Source: Nitrobacter sp047149785
GTDB taxonomy: Bacteria > Pseudomonadota > Alphaproteobacteria > Rhizobiales > Xanthobacteraceae
Length of the DNA stretch: 64,000 nucleotides
Assembly: GCF_047149785.1 (NCBI RefSeq)
Contig: NZ_BAAGBE010000001.1
Coordinates: 1,674,001-1,738,000 of the forward strand
Direction: 5' to 3'
Part shown: positions 1 to 10,311 of the stretch, piece by piece
Layout of the letters: the number at the start of each line of letters is the position of its first letter
Numbering within the stretch: the first letter of the stretch is position 1
The notes under the pieces: generated by a model
What the model was told of the DNA's origin: nothing
The model's input: the letters and a program-made list of their open reading frames with translations, nothing else
Databases searched by the model: none
Made by a program: the position numbers and the translations under genes

Positions 1-2307
<2,307 letters not shown>

Positions 2308-2748
2308 CGTGGCCTCTCATCTCGTCGCCCGGAGGGGCAAACCTTCCGAAGCGCGATCGACGTCGCCCCCGGGTTGAATCTCTGAACGCTCTCAAGAGCG
2401 GAACTCAAATGTCAGGACTTGAATCCTGAAATGGAACGCCAGGCTCGCAGAACGCAAAACGACGTGCTGGGTGCATGCGTACACCCAGCCCGTCAAAACC
2501 ATCTCCAAACGGACCGAAAAAGCCCGAAATCGCTGCTCTCCCAACGGCTTATGAAGGAACGCCGCCGTTCCCGCCATCCGCCGTGCTTTCGTGCTGCCAC
2601 CCGATATGGGACGGCAATCGTGGAGATTCGAGGGGCGTTCCCCTGAATTTCCACACTTTTCTGTGTACAACAGACCGAGCCCGGGCCCGGCGGCTGTGCC
2701 CGGCGAGGGCGATTGCGCCCGTCCGGAAATCCCGTTCACCCTCACCCC

Positions 2749-2784
2749 CGTCATGGCCGGGCTTGACCCGGCCATCCACGTCTT
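2749..2784. repeat. CGTCATGGCCGGG palindromic repeat, copy 1
   Basis: A 36-bp unit beginning CGTCATGGCCGGGCTTGACC and ending CCATCCACGTCTT. The centre GGCCGGG-CTTGA-CCCGGCC is a perfect stem. It is identical to the copy at 2875 and near-identical to the starts of the elements at 5886 and 56211. Confidence 0.9.
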
Positions 2785-2874
2785 GGGGCGATCCCCAGGT
2801 CTCGCTACAGGTCTCGCTACGCTCGCCGAATTGACGAAGAGACCCGGATTTCGCTGGAGTAACCTCTCCATCCT

Positions 2875-2910
2875 CGTCATGGCCGGGCTTGACCCGGCCA
2901 TCCACGTCTT
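2875..2910. repeat. CGTCATGGCCGGG palindromic repeat, copy 2
   Basis: Identical 36-bp unit to the one at 2749, in the same orientation, 126 bp downstream. Both copies are followed by related GC-rich sequence (gatcccc...), suggesting a duplicated composite element rather than independent insertions. Confidence 0.9.
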
Positions 2911-2993
2911 TGGTGAGGCCGATCCCCGGATCGCGCTCGGCTCCGCCTCGCTTGTCCGGGGATGGAATTTCGTAATCGCCGGCTGCGCCGTGA

Positions 2994-3371
2994 TTACTTC
3001 AATTCCACCTTGGCGCCGGCCTTCTCGAGCTGGGCCTTGATCTTCTCGGCTTCGTCCTTGGCAACGCCTTCCTTGACCGGCTTCGGCGCACCTTCGACCA
3101 GATCCTTGGCTTCCTTGAGGCCGAGGCCGGTAATGGCGCGAACTTCCTTGATGACCTCGATCTTCTTGTCGCCCGCGGCTGCGAGCACGACGGTGAACTC
3201 GGTCTTCTCTTCGGCGGCCGGAGCGCCACCGCCGGCGCCCGGCGCAGCCGCGACAGCCACGGCGGCGGCGGCCGACACGCCCCACTTCTCCTCGAGCAGC
3301 TTCGCCAGTTCGGCAGCCTCGAGCACGGTCAGCGCCGAGAGGTCGTCAACAATCTTCTGCAGATCAGCCAT
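2994..3371 (-). CDS. rplL: 50S ribosomal protein L7/L12
   Basis: 125-residue stalk protein. It has the N-terminal dimerisation domain (MADLQKIVDDLSALTVLEAA), an Ala/Gly-rich hinge around residues 36-52, and the C-terminal factor-binding domain with the conserved stretch GLGLKEAKDLVE. Dimers of this protein sit on L10 and recruit EF-Tu, EF-G, IF2 and RF3. Its length is normal. An AAAGGAAT ribosome binding site precedes the ATG at 3371. It follows rplJ by 54 bp in the same transcript, where it is expected to be made in excess over L10. Confidence 0.98.
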   Translation of the reverse strand: MADLQKIVDDLSALTVLEAAELAKLLEEKWGVSAAAAVAVAAAPGAGGGAPAAEEKTEFTVVLAAAGDKKIEVIKEVRAITGLGLKEAKDLVEGAPKPVKEGVAKDEAEKIKAQLEKAGAKVELK

Positions 3372-3425
3372 CGATATATTCCTTTAACGTATTCGGTTCG
3401 AACCAGATTTGACTTGCGAAGGGCC

Positions 3426-3944
3426 TTACGCCGCTTCGTCCTTAGAGGCATAGGCCTGGACAACGCGCGCGAGCTTGGCCGCGGGCGCCGTCGAGAGCTG
3501 GGCGATCTTGGTGGCCGGCGCGACCAGAAGGCCGACCAGCTTGCCGCGCAGTTCGTCGAGTGACGGCAGCGAGGCGAGCGCCTTCACTCCGTTCACGTCC
3601 AGCACGGTTTTGCCCATCGAGCCGCCGAGCACGACGAAGTTCTCGTTCGTCTTGGCGAATTCGACGGCGACCTTCGGCGCCGCCACCGGATCGCTGGAAG
3701 TCGCGATCACGGTCGGGCCCTTCAAAAGGGCGCCGATGGCAACGACGTCTGTGCCTTCAAGAGCGATTTTGGCGAGACGGTTCTTCGAGACCTTCACCGA
3801 CGCGCCCGCCTGCTTCATCTGCTTGCGCAGGGTCTGCATCTGGGCCACCGTGAGGCCGGAATAGTGAGCAACGATCGCGACGCCCGTAGACTTGAAAGTC
3901 TCGTTGAGCTGTTCGACCGCTTCTTTTTTTGCCGCTCGTTCCAC
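3426..3944 (-). CDS. rplJ: 50S ribosomal protein L10
   Basis: 172-residue L10, the base of the ribosomal stalk. It starts at GTG (3944) preceded by GGAAAGAG; the sequence reads MERAAKKEAVEQLNETF, then the conserved TGVAIVAHYSGLTVAQM and KVSKNRLAKIALEG blocks. Its C-terminal helix binds L7/L12 dimers. In many bacteria the L10-(L12)4 complex represses its own mRNA through a structured leader; the long region upstream (3945-4611) is where such a leader would be. It is separated from rplA by a terminator-like hairpin. Confidence 0.98.
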   Translation of the reverse strand: MERAAKKEAVEQLNETFKSTGVAIVAHYSGLTVAQMQTLRKQMKQAGASVKVSKNRLAKIALEGTDVVAIGALLKGPTVIATSSDPVAAPKVAVEFAKTNENFVVLGGSMGKTVLDVNGVKALASLPSLDELRGKLVGLLVAPATKIAQLSTAPAAKLARVVQAYASKDEAA

Positions 3945-4611
3945 AGCAAGCTCTTTCCGTTTGGCGGCCTTTGCCTCGAGGCTGGGACCGCCGGGTTATA
4001 CCCATCGTCCAGCCCGGATCCTGATCCCGAGACCGGCTTCGAGATACCGGTCTCAAGACACGCCGGGCGTGACGACATTCAGTAGCCTGCCCTCCCGCTT
4101 CCAGCGGCCTCACGGCCAAAGAGCACGGGGTGTCGAGGTTCGAACCCAATCTGCTGCCTTCCGCTCATAGCGCGGAAAGCGAAATCCGGTCTTCACCCGT
4201 CTATGCAGGCCATGCAATTAAGCCGTTGGACTAACTTGCGTTTGCCTCGGGCGCCTGCAGTCTCGGACAGGATGAGGTCGACAACGTCGTCCCTGACGGG
4301 ACGACCGAAGACCCCGTTCGCACCGTTGACCCAGCAAAATTGACGCCCCGTCCTCCCGAACCATCCGAATGGACATGCGGGAAGGCAAGACTCCTATCTC
4401 GTTGGATTTTTGGAATGCGAACACGGACATGCGAGCGCAAGCCAGCACGTCCGGAGCGCGGTGTTTAACGAATCTTTGCTGCATTGCCAAGTCCTAAATC
4501 ATGCAATTTTCCGGCCAGCTTCGATCCGGACAAAATATCGCATCCCGCATCGGCCAGCATCAGCGACGCCAAGGACGGCGCGGCAGGCGATGTCGGCATC
4601 GCAGGCATCGC
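3945..4611 (-). promoter_or_regulatory. rplJ leader / promoter region
   Basis: About 670 bp between the rplA terminator and the rplJ start with no credible gene. Because a terminator ends the rplK-rplA transcript, a promoter for rplJL(-rpoB) is expected here on the minus strand, and an L10-type autoregulatory leader is expected just before rplJ. I infer this from gene order; I could not fold the leader. The segment 4135-4225 contains GGTTCGAACCC and tRNA-like phrases, but no cloverleaf forms. Confidence 0.45.
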
Positions 4612-4650
4612 AAATAAAAAGGCGGGCCCGGAAACTCCGAGTCCCGCCTT
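4612..4650 (-). terminator. Terminator after rplK-rplA
   Basis: Read on the minus strand: AAGGCGGG, a 16-nt loop, CCCGCCTT, then TTTATT. An 8-bp perfect GC-rich stem followed by a T-run begins about 24 bp after the rplA stop codon. It fits a Rho-independent terminator or attenuator between the L11 and L10 operons. Confidence 0.85.
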
Positions 4651-4673
4651 CATTCGCCGCAGCGGTCCCGGCC

Positions 4674-5366
4674 TCAGCCGAGCACGGTTCCCGGCTCGAC
4701 CTTGACGCCCGGACCCATGGTCGAGGACACCGCGATGCGCTGGATATAGGTGCCCTTGGCGCCGGCGGGCTTCGCCTTCGCCACCGCGTCCGCCAGCGCC
4801 TTGATATTCTCGACGAGTTTCTCCTCCGAGAACGACGCCTTGCCAATGCCGGCCTGCACGATGCCGGCTTTCTCGACGCGGAATTCCACCGAACCGCCCT
4901 TGGCGCCCTTCACGGCGCCGGCGACGTCCATCGTCACGGTGCCGATCTTCGGATTCGGCATCATGCCGCGCGGGCCGAGCACCTTACCCAAACGGCCGAC
5001 CAGCGGCATCATGTCCGGCGTGGCGATGCAGCGATCGAAGTCGATCGTGCCGCCCTGCACCTTTTCAACGAGGTCCTCCGCGCCGACGACGTCGGCTCCA
5101 GCGGCCTTGGCTTCGTCGGCCTTGGCGCCGCGCGCGAACACGCCGACGCGTAGCGTGCGGCCGGTGCCGTTCGGCAGGCTGACGACGCCGCGCACCATCT
5201 GGTCGGCATGGCGCGGATCGACGCCGAGGTTCATCGCGATCTCGATGGTCTCGTCGAATTTCGATTTGGCGCGCTCCTTGACCAGCTTGATGGCCTCGGC
5301 GATCGGATAAAGCTTCTCCCGATCAATGCCTTCGCGAGCCTTCTTCAAACGTTTTCCGGTTGCCAT
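4674..5366 (-). CDS. rplA: 50S ribosomal protein L1
   Basis: 230-residue L1, normal length. It contains the start MATGKRLKKAREGIDREK, the block ETIEIAMNLGVDPRHADQMV, and GRLGKVLGPRGMMPNPK in the second domain. L1 binds 23S rRNA at the E-site stalk and, in many bacteria, represses the L11-L1 mRNA. Only 6 bp separate it from the rplK stop, with its GGAG ribosome binding site at the end of rplK, so the two are translated from one mRNA. A terminator follows. Confidence 0.98.
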   Translation of the reverse strand: MATGKRLKKAREGIDREKLYPIAEAIKLVKERAKSKFDETIEIAMNLGVDPRHADQMVRGVVSLPNGTGRTLRVGVFARGAKADEAKAAGADVVGAEDLVEKVQGGTIDFDRCIATPDMMPLVGRLGKVLGPRGMMPNPKIGTVTMDVAGAVKGAKGGSVEFRVEKAGIVQAGIGKASFSEEKLVENIKALADAVAKAKPAGAKGTYIQRIAVSSTMGPGVKVEPGTVLG

Positions 5367-5372
5367 GGTTGG

Positions 5373-5801
5373 TTACTCCGCCACCTGAAGGCCCATCGAG
5401 CGGGCGGAGCCCTCGACCATGCTCATGGCCGATTCGACGGTGTCGCAATTGAGGTCCTTCATCTTCTTCTCGGCGATCTCGCGCACCTGCGCCTTGGTCA
5501 CCTTGCCGGCGGAATCACGGCCCGGCGCCTTGGAGCCGGACTGGATCTTCGCCGCCTGCTTGAGGAAGTAGGACATCGGCGGGGTCTTCATCTCGAAGGT
5601 GAAGGAACGATCGGCGTAGATCGTAATCACCACCGGAATCGGCGTGTTCTTTTCTTCCTTCTGCGTCTGGGCGTTGAACGCCTTGCAGAATTCCATGATG
5701 TTGAGGCCGCGCTGACCAAGCGCGGGGCCGATCGGCGGCGACGGGTTCGCCGCACCGGCCGGCACCTGCAATTTCAGGTATCCGGTCACTTTCTTTGCCA
5801 T
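5373..5801 (-). CDS. rplK: 50S ribosomal protein L11
   Basis: 142-residue L11. It has the proline-rich N-terminal domain (LQVPAGAANPSPPIGPALGQ), which contacts release factors and thiostrepton-type drugs, and the C-terminal rRNA-binding domain. A strong AGGAG site lies 8-9 bases before the ATG at 5801. It is the first gene of the L11-L1 unit. The 180-bp gap to nusG is filled by a palindromic repeat element, so transcription may be continuous from nusG. Confidence 0.98.
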   Translation of the reverse strand: MAKKVTGYLKLQVPAGAANPSPPIGPALGQRGLNIMEFCKAFNAQTQKEEKNTPIPVVITIYADRSFTFEMKTPPMSYFLKQAAKIQSGSKAPGRDSAGKVTKAQVREIAEKKMKDLNCDTVESAMSMVEGSARSMGLQVAE

Positions 5802-5885
5802 GCGTCACTCCTGTTGGTGGTTGCGGCTCGAACGGCTGGCGACCGCCCTCACCTCCCACGGCTTTCCGCGGAAATCCCTTCCGCA

Positions 5886-5980
5886 CGTCATGGCCGGGCT
5901 TGTCCCGGCCATCCACGTCTTCACAACCATTCCGCGCCAATTCAAAGACGCGGATGCCCGGCACGAGGCAGGGCATGACG
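5886..5980. repeat. CGTCATGGCCGGG repeat, full two-armed element
   Basis: The left arm (5886-5921) matches the 36-bp unit at 2749 with one clear substitution. The right arm (5944-5980) is an imperfect reverse complement ending GGGCATGACG. The whole 95-bp element can fold back on itself and lies between nusG and rplK. It is the same architecture as the element at 56211. Confidence 0.8.
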
Positions 5981-5981
5981 G

Positions 5982-6512
5982 CTAAACCTTCTCGACCTGA
6001 CCGAACTCCAGTTCCACCGGCGTCGCACGACCGAAGATCGACACCGCGACCTTCACGCGCGAGCGCGCCTCGTCGATTTCCTCCACCACGCCGGAGAACG
6101 ACGCGAACGGGCCGTCGGCCACGCGGACATTCTCGCCGATCTCGAACGACACCGACGCCTTGGGCCGCTCCACGCCTTCCTGCACCTGGTGCATGATGCG
6201 CATGGCCTCGGCTTCCGAAATCGGCATCGGCTTGTTCTCGGCGCCGAGGAAGCCCGTGACTTTCGGGGTGTTCTTGATGAGATGAAACGCCTCGTCGGTG
6301 AGGTTCATCTTCACCAGCACGTAACCCGGGAAGAACTTGCGCTCGGTATCGACCTTGCGGCCGCGCCGGACTTCCGTGACCTTCTCGGTCGGCACCAGCA
6401 CCTGCTCGAAAAGGTCCTCAAGCCCGCGCTGCTTGGCCTGCTCGCGGATGGATTCCGAGACCTTCTTTTCGAAATTCGAATAGGCGTGGACGATATACCA
6501 GCGCATGCTCAT
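5982..6512 (-). CDS. nusG: Transcription termination/antitermination protein NusG
   Basis: 176 residues. It has an N-terminal NGN domain (RWYIVHAYSNFEKKVSESI, then FFPGYVLVKMNLTDEAFHLI) and a C-terminal KOW domain (GENVRVADGPFASFSGVVEEID). NusG binds RNA polymerase to raise processivity and links it to Rho or to ribosomal S10. The start may be 6512 (MSM) or 6506; a GGAAC-type site upstream suits either. It follows secE as usual and precedes the L11-L1 genes. Confidence 0.98.
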   Translation of the reverse strand: MSMRWYIVHAYSNFEKKVSESIREQAKQRGLEDLFEQVLVPTEKVTEVRRGRKVDTERKFFPGYVLVKMNLTDEAFHLIKNTPKVTGFLGAENKPMPISEAEAMRIMHQVQEGVERPKASVSFEIGENVRVADGPFASFSGVVEEIDEARSRVKVAVSIFGRATPVELEFGQVEKV

Positions 6513-6550
6513 GGTTCAGTTCCGTGCGCGTGTCGTTCGCGCTGTGTCAT

Positions 6551-6742
6551 TTAATGAAAGTCGAGCACGAACGTGATGAAAACGCGGATAATTTGATCCG
6601 AGAAAAAGAAGAAGATCGACGCCAGCGCCACCATCAGGAACACCATGATCGTCGTGACCGTGGTCTCCCGGCGCGACGGCCAGGTGACTTTCGCGGTCTC
6701 GGTGCGTACTTCCTGCAGGAATTTGAACAGGCTGAAAGCCAT
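6551..6742 (-). CDS. secE: Preprotein translocase subunit SecE
   Basis: 63-residue single-membrane-span form typical of alphaproteobacteria: start MAFSLFKFLQEVRTETAKV, the conserved amphipathic piece VTWPSRRET, then a transmembrane helix (TIMVFLMVALASIFFFF). It stabilises SecY in the inner-membrane translocon. The frame is open for 40 more codons upstream, but that extension is unlike SecE and the ATG at 6742 fits the family length. It lies between tRNA-Trp and nusG, the standard order. Confidence 0.96.
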   Translation of the reverse strand: MAFSLFKFLQEVRTETAKVTWPSRRETTVTTIMVFLMVALASIFFFFSDQIIRVFITFVLDFH

Positions 6743-7013
6743 CGTCGATGATCCGCGTTGGTTTGCCGGTCTGGGTTCGAATATCCGGGCAGCCTCTCTC
6801 GCACGCCCACCCCTCTGTTTGAGGGTAGCCGCCCTGCGGGCTCGACTGTCCGGGAAATTCAATGCCGCGTCGGATATCCGTCAAATCGGGCCGACAGCAG
6901 GTGGCGCTATCTACTGCCCTCGGCCGGAAAGGTCAAGGGCACGGCCTGCCACGCGCCGTTCAGCAACGTGCTGCGGTGCCGGCCGCAAGACACGGATATT
7001 TCTACGGATTAGC

Positions 7014-7089
7014 TGGCAGGAGTGGCAGGGCTCGAACCTGCGACCCCCGGTTTTGGAGACCGGTGCTCTACCAATTGAGCTACACTCCT
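7014..7089 (-). tRNA. tRNA-Trp (CCA anticodon)
   Basis: 76 nt on the minus strand: acceptor AGGAGTG pairing with CACTCCT, D-arm with TAGCTCAATTGGTAGAGC, anticodon arm CCGGT-CTCCAAA-ACCGG giving anticodon CCA, T-arm GCAGG-TTCGAAC-CCTGC, discriminator G and an encoded CCA end. Its position directly upstream of secE-nusG is conserved across proteobacteria. Confidence 0.98.
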
Positions 7090-7337
7090 AGCGGGTGCCT
7101 CTATAGCGAACGCAAAACGCCCCGTCAGCCCTAAAAATGGGTCGACGTATCGAGAATCAGAAAGTCGAACGCAACGAGACGGATGTTTCGGCCCGTTCAT
7201 CTGCTTATCTCTTTCGACTGCCATCACCCGCGAATGGGGGCGTATTGCCTCGATCGTCGACCCGGTATTGAGTGTGGGTCCTTACAACAAGGAGCGCTCA
7301 CCTCTAGAATGGGAGCGATGGACGATCAGGAGCCACA

Positions 7338-7646
7338 ATGACCGCCGACCAATCACCACAGGCGAACGACAAACCACACGACGAGGCAGCCGCCTGGGTG
7401 CTGAAAAACCGTGACATCAACCAAAGCGCGCACGAAGCCCGCGCATTTGAAGCGTGGCTCGACCATAGCCCCGAGAACAGAACAGCCTATGAGGAGGCCG
7501 AGCGGCGGGCAGGCAAAGCCGGGACGGCCCGGACGGGTCAAGCCGGGACGGTCGACAAACCGCGCAGTAACGCCGCCAAGATCATTGCCGTCGCGATTCT
7601 CCTCGCAGCGCTCGCCGGCGGCGCCTTCATGCTGCTGCATGGATGA
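7338..7646 (+). CDS. FecR N-terminal-domain-only small membrane protein
   Basis: 102 residues. Residues 15-55 match the DUF4880 domain at the N-terminus of FecR-type sigma regulators (EAAAWVLKN, then AFEAWLDHSPENRTAYEEAE). A single transmembrane helix follows at about 81-98 (KIIAVAILLAALAGGAFML). The periplasmic FecR domain is absent: the protein stops after the helix. The ATG is preceded by AGGAG. Full FecR proteins hold ECF sigma factors at the membrane; no sigma factor gene is nearby. It could be a truncated remnant or a compact anti-sigma-like regulator. Confidence 0.75.
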   Translation: MTADQSPQANDKPHDEAAAWVLKNRDINQSAHEARAFEAWLDHSPENRTAYEEAERRAGKAGTARTGQAGTVDKPRSNAAKIIAVAILLAALAGGAFMLLHG

Positions 7647-7897
7647 TCGGGTCCGCCGTCCCGTCGGCATCGCTTTGGAAGCCGCGTGAGATGCGGAAGA
7701 GCCGCTGTGGATCCCCCGGTCGCAACTTCGGGGCTGTGCCGGCACTGTGGCAACAGCACACCACAGCCGTTCGCAGAAAAACGGAGGCATCGATTTACGC
7801 TTGTTTCACCGGGCAAAACTAGACTTCCAACCAGAACCCGGCCGCAAGTTCGGCCCCGAGACAACTTCGGGCGGCGGCGCAACGTCAGGAGTATCCG

Positions 7898-8083
7898 ATG
7901 GTATTCGTGACCTTCATGATGGCATTGGCAACGGCTGCGTTCTACGGCGCCGGCAACTATGGCATCGGCGCCGATCAACTGTGCTATTACGGCGCGACAT
8001 TTTGCGTCCACCCGGACTGGCTGGCGATCGCGACCCTGTTGCTGGTGATCTGGACGCTGTTCTTGAGGGTCGACCGCATTTGA
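7898..8083 (+). CDS. Small two-helix membrane protein, unknown
   Basis: 61 residues with an AGGAG site 8 bases before the ATG. Two hydrophobic stretches (residues 2-18 and about 41-57) suggest two membrane helices separated by a loop with two cysteines (DQLCYYGATFCVH). A strong terminator starts 31 bp after the stop. I do not recognise the family. Confidence 0.65.
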   Translation: MVFVTFMMALATAAFYGAGNYGIGADQLCYYGATFCVHPDWLAIATLLLVIWTLFLRVDRI

Positions 8084-8113
8084 TGGATGCGGAATCGCTG
8101 CGTGTTTCGCACA

Positions 8114-8142
8114 AAAAAGGCCGGCTGCGCGCCGGCCTTTTT
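8114..8142. terminator. Bidirectional terminator
   Basis: AAAAAGGCCGGC, loop TGCGC, GCCGGCCTTTTT: a 12-bp perfect stem with A-run and T-run, so it works in both directions. It serves the small membrane-protein gene on the plus strand and the outer-membrane protein gene on the minus strand. Confidence 0.95.
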
Positions 8143-8196
8143 GTCGGATATCGTATCGCCTGATCCGACGCGAGCCGCGCCGATCTGACGCCGGTC

Positions 8197-8916
8197 TCAA
8201 TAATGAGGCGCCGGAGGGCCACCCCAGCCAAAGCGATAGTTCACGCCGGCCTTCACGGTATGCTCGTCGTTGCGGAAGCTGGCTCCGACGACGTCGGCAG
8301 GCGAACCCGCGGCGAACGTCGTCTTGCCGAAATTGTAGTACTGATATTCCACCTTGGCGGACCAGTTCGGCGCGAACATGTATTCGAGACCGGCGCCGAT
8401 CGTATAGCCGTCATCACGATTTCCGGTGGTCGCGAAAGACTGCGGAACGCCCGCGGCATCGGTGATGCCGAGCTTGCTGTCGCGGAACGCATAACCGCCC
8501 TTGGCGTACAACAGCGCCGGTCCCCAGGTGTAGCCGAGCCGGCCGGTCACCGAGCCAAGACCGCGATCGTTGCTCGTCACAACGCTGCCGCCTCCCGGAA
8601 AGACCACGCCGCCGTTGTTGTTGGCGAGCCAGCTATACTGGGCCTCCACGCCGAGCACCCAGTTGTTCGCGAACTGATAATCGGCGCCGCCCTGAACGCC
8701 GCCGAGGAAGCGGCCATCGCTTCCGCCGAGGCTGCTATCGCCGCCGAACGCGCCGCCGAGATGGCCGCCCACGTAGAATCCGGTCCAGTTGTAGACAGCC
8801 TGTGTCGGCGTATAGGGCGGCGGCGCTTTGGTATAGGTTCGCGGCGGAAGATCAGCCGCGAGCGCCGGAGCGGCGAAAGCTGCGACGGCCGCCGCCGCGA
8901 ACAAGAATCTCTTCAT
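8197..8916 (-). CDS. Outer-membrane beta-barrel protein (Omp25/Omp31 type)
   Basis: 239 residues. The signal peptide is MKRFLFAAAAVAAFAAPALA (cleavage after ALA). A Pro-rich linker follows, then an eight-strand-like barrel pattern of alternating aromatic/glycine segments (NWTGFYVGGHLGGAFGG, GRLGYTWGPALLYAKGGYAF, KVEYQYYNFG). It ends in HTVKAGVNYRFGWGG, the last strand typical of this family, with a short tail. Such proteins are abundant outer-membrane porin-like barrels in Rhizobiales; a specific cargo cannot be read from sequence. Confidence 0.9.
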   Translation of the reverse strand: MKRFLFAAAAVAAFAAPALAADLPPRTYTKAPPPYTPTQAVYNWTGFYVGGHLGGAFGGDSSLGGSDGRFLGGVQGGADYQFANNWVLGVEAQYSWLANNNGGVVFPGGGSVVTSNDRGLGSVTGRLGYTWGPALLYAKGGYAFRDSKLGITDAAGVPQSFATTGNRDDGYTIGAGLEYMFAPNWSAKVEYQYYNFGKTTFAAGSPADVVGASFRNDEHTVKAGVNYRFGWGGPPAPHY

Positions 8917-9158
8917 GACGGGTTTCCCCCTTTTTGTCGGATGCCACCATCGTCAAACAACGTGGCGCGAATTTGGTTGCCCAAAGGCAGCCGTGTTGCA
9001 GTGATCGTCCGCAACCGTGATGCGCGGGCAACATTCACGGCCCCATGTAGGCTCTCTCGGCCGGAAAACCAGCAGCGGGCGCAAGACCAGCATTCTGGCC
9101 GGTCGTCCTCCCTGTCGTGAGGTTCCGGGCTCTCCGAAATGTGATCCCGGCTCTCGGC

Positions 9159-9584
9159 TTACCGCGTCAGCTTTTCCAGTTCGGGAAACGGCGCGTAGAC
9201 GGCCCCCGCGCAGACCTCGCCGGCATTCTCGATCATGCGGTCGAGCCGTGCATCGACATATACCACCGCGCGCTGCACCACACCGCCGTAGCTGCCGTCG
9301 ATCTCGCGGGCATTGTAACGGAGACAGCTCACATAGCGCAGCCGGCCGCCGACGGTACGCTGAGCCGGCGCGGCCATCGCGGCGTCGCGAACGCCAACAG
9401 GATTGTTGAGGTAGGTTCTGAGAAACGCGAGGATCTGAGCGCGGTAGTCCGCCGGAAACGGCTGATCGGCGATACCGCGATCATCGGTGTAGACCATCTC
9501 GCCCTTATCGCCGCCATCGGTCACGCAGGCAGCAAGCGACGACGCCAACAAGACGACCATTGCGAATTTAGAAGATCCCCCCAA
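9159..9584 (-). CDS. Putative lipoprotein, unknown function
   Basis: 141 residues. A hydrophobic N-terminus ends in a lipobox (ASSLAAC, the Cys at about residue 20), so it is predicted to be a lipoprotein anchored in the inner or outer membrane. The mature part has conserved-looking pieces (LAFLRTYLNNPVGVRDAAMAAP, RYVSCLRYNAR) and ends PFPELEKLTR. The frame opens with TTG at 9584; an ATG at 9560 would also leave a usable but shorter signal. I recognise it only as a hypothetical lipoprotein of Bradyrhizobiaceae type. Confidence 0.75.
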   Translation of the reverse strand: MGGSSKFAMVVLLASSLAACVTDGGDKGEMVYTDDRGIADQPFPADYRAQILAFLRTYLNNPVGVRDAAMAAPAQRTVGGRLRYVSCLRYNAREIDGSYGGVVQRAVVYVDARLDRMIENAGEVCAGAVYAPFPELEKLTR

Positions 9585-9738
9585 CTTCGGTCTCGTCTCT
9601 CCGCTTCCCCGGAAAGCTCTTAGACCGTCCGCAGCCGGAAGGAAATTCGCAATTCAGTTATCGGTGATTAAGTGCGGGTCGAGCTTGCAGCGACCGGCGA
9701 TCGATCGCCGCAAGCCATGACCGCACCGCGTAACGGAA

Positions 9739-9951
9739 TCAGTGGTGGTGTTTGTGGAAATGACGATGGCGATGAACGTGCCGGCGGGGATGATGGTGAT
9801 GGCGTCCCATCTTGGCGTTGGCATTCAGCACATTCGACTTGAGGGTCGCCGACTTGGTGGCCGGGGCATGGCTTGTGCGGGCGGTGCCGGCCATCGCGGG
9901 CGCAACAAGCACGGAAGCGGCGAGCAGCGCGGCGGAAATCGTTTTCAGCAT
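9739..9951 (-). CDS. Small secreted histidine-rich protein
   Basis: 70 residues. The signal peptide is MLKTISAALLAASVLVAPAMA (cleavage after AMA). A short Ala/Ser/Thr/Lys linker follows and then a C-terminus in which 13 of the last 20 residues are His, the rest mostly Arg and Lys. The His run suggests binding of Ni, Cu, Zn or Co in the periplasm, but no metal transporter or regulator is adjacent. It lies between the lipoprotein gene and the divergent nadK region. Confidence 0.75.
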   Translation of the reverse strand: MLKTISAALLAASVLVAPAMAGTARTSHAPATKSATLKSNVLNANAKMGRHHHHPRRHVHRHRHFHKHHH

Positions 9952-10311
9952 GGTGGTCTCCTTGGAGATTGATACCGAGGTGTCCGGCCGGGTGGCCGGA
10001 TCCCCGGATTCACGCGGGCCACGATGGGACCGCCCCGCTGAACGAGGGCTGAATGCGGCAGCAGCCGCTGTTCATCCGGATGAATGGCTGGTCATATTGG
10101 CGTCGCCGGTTGCCTGGAATAAGTTCGCATTACGGACCGCAGCGGAATACGAAAGGCCGTTCGGCGCAGATCTTGTCGCATCCGCTAACCATGGAGAGAT
10201 CGGAGTCTCGACACGCGACCGCGAAACGCGGTTAAGTCTCGCCTCGACACCCGCCGGCACCGCCGGAGACAAACGAGCACGTCATCAGCCCGGCATGAGC
10301 TTGCAATTATC
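9952..10311. other. Divergent intergenic region before nadK
   Basis: 360 bp between the His-rich peptide gene (minus) and nadK (plus). It should hold both promoters. The short open frames here lack ribosome binding sites and codon bias. I see no repeat or RNA structure that stands out. Confidence 0.5.

Larger units (their letters stand above)
2308..2993. other. rplL-rpoB intergenic region
   Basis: A 686-bp spacer without a convincing gene. It holds two identical 36-bp palindromic repeat units (described separately) and is otherwise unremarkable. The open frames seen on both strands have no ribosome binding site, are low in complexity and contain translated repeat (the recurring GRVKPGHD-type string), so I do not call them genes. 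A processing site or promoter for rpoB would be expected here, but I cannot point to one with confidence. Confidence 0.6.

Noticed and set aside
2419..3040. Overlapping short frames in the rplL-rpoB gap
   Set aside because: They translate the palindromic repeats (GRVKPGHD-like strings) and lack start signals.
4135..4225. tRNA-like phrases (GGTTCGAACCC, AAGCCGTTGGACTAAC) in the rplJ leader
   Set aside because: GTTCGAAC is self-complementary and so appears on both strands; I could not form acceptor, D and anticodon arms with proper spacing on either strand.
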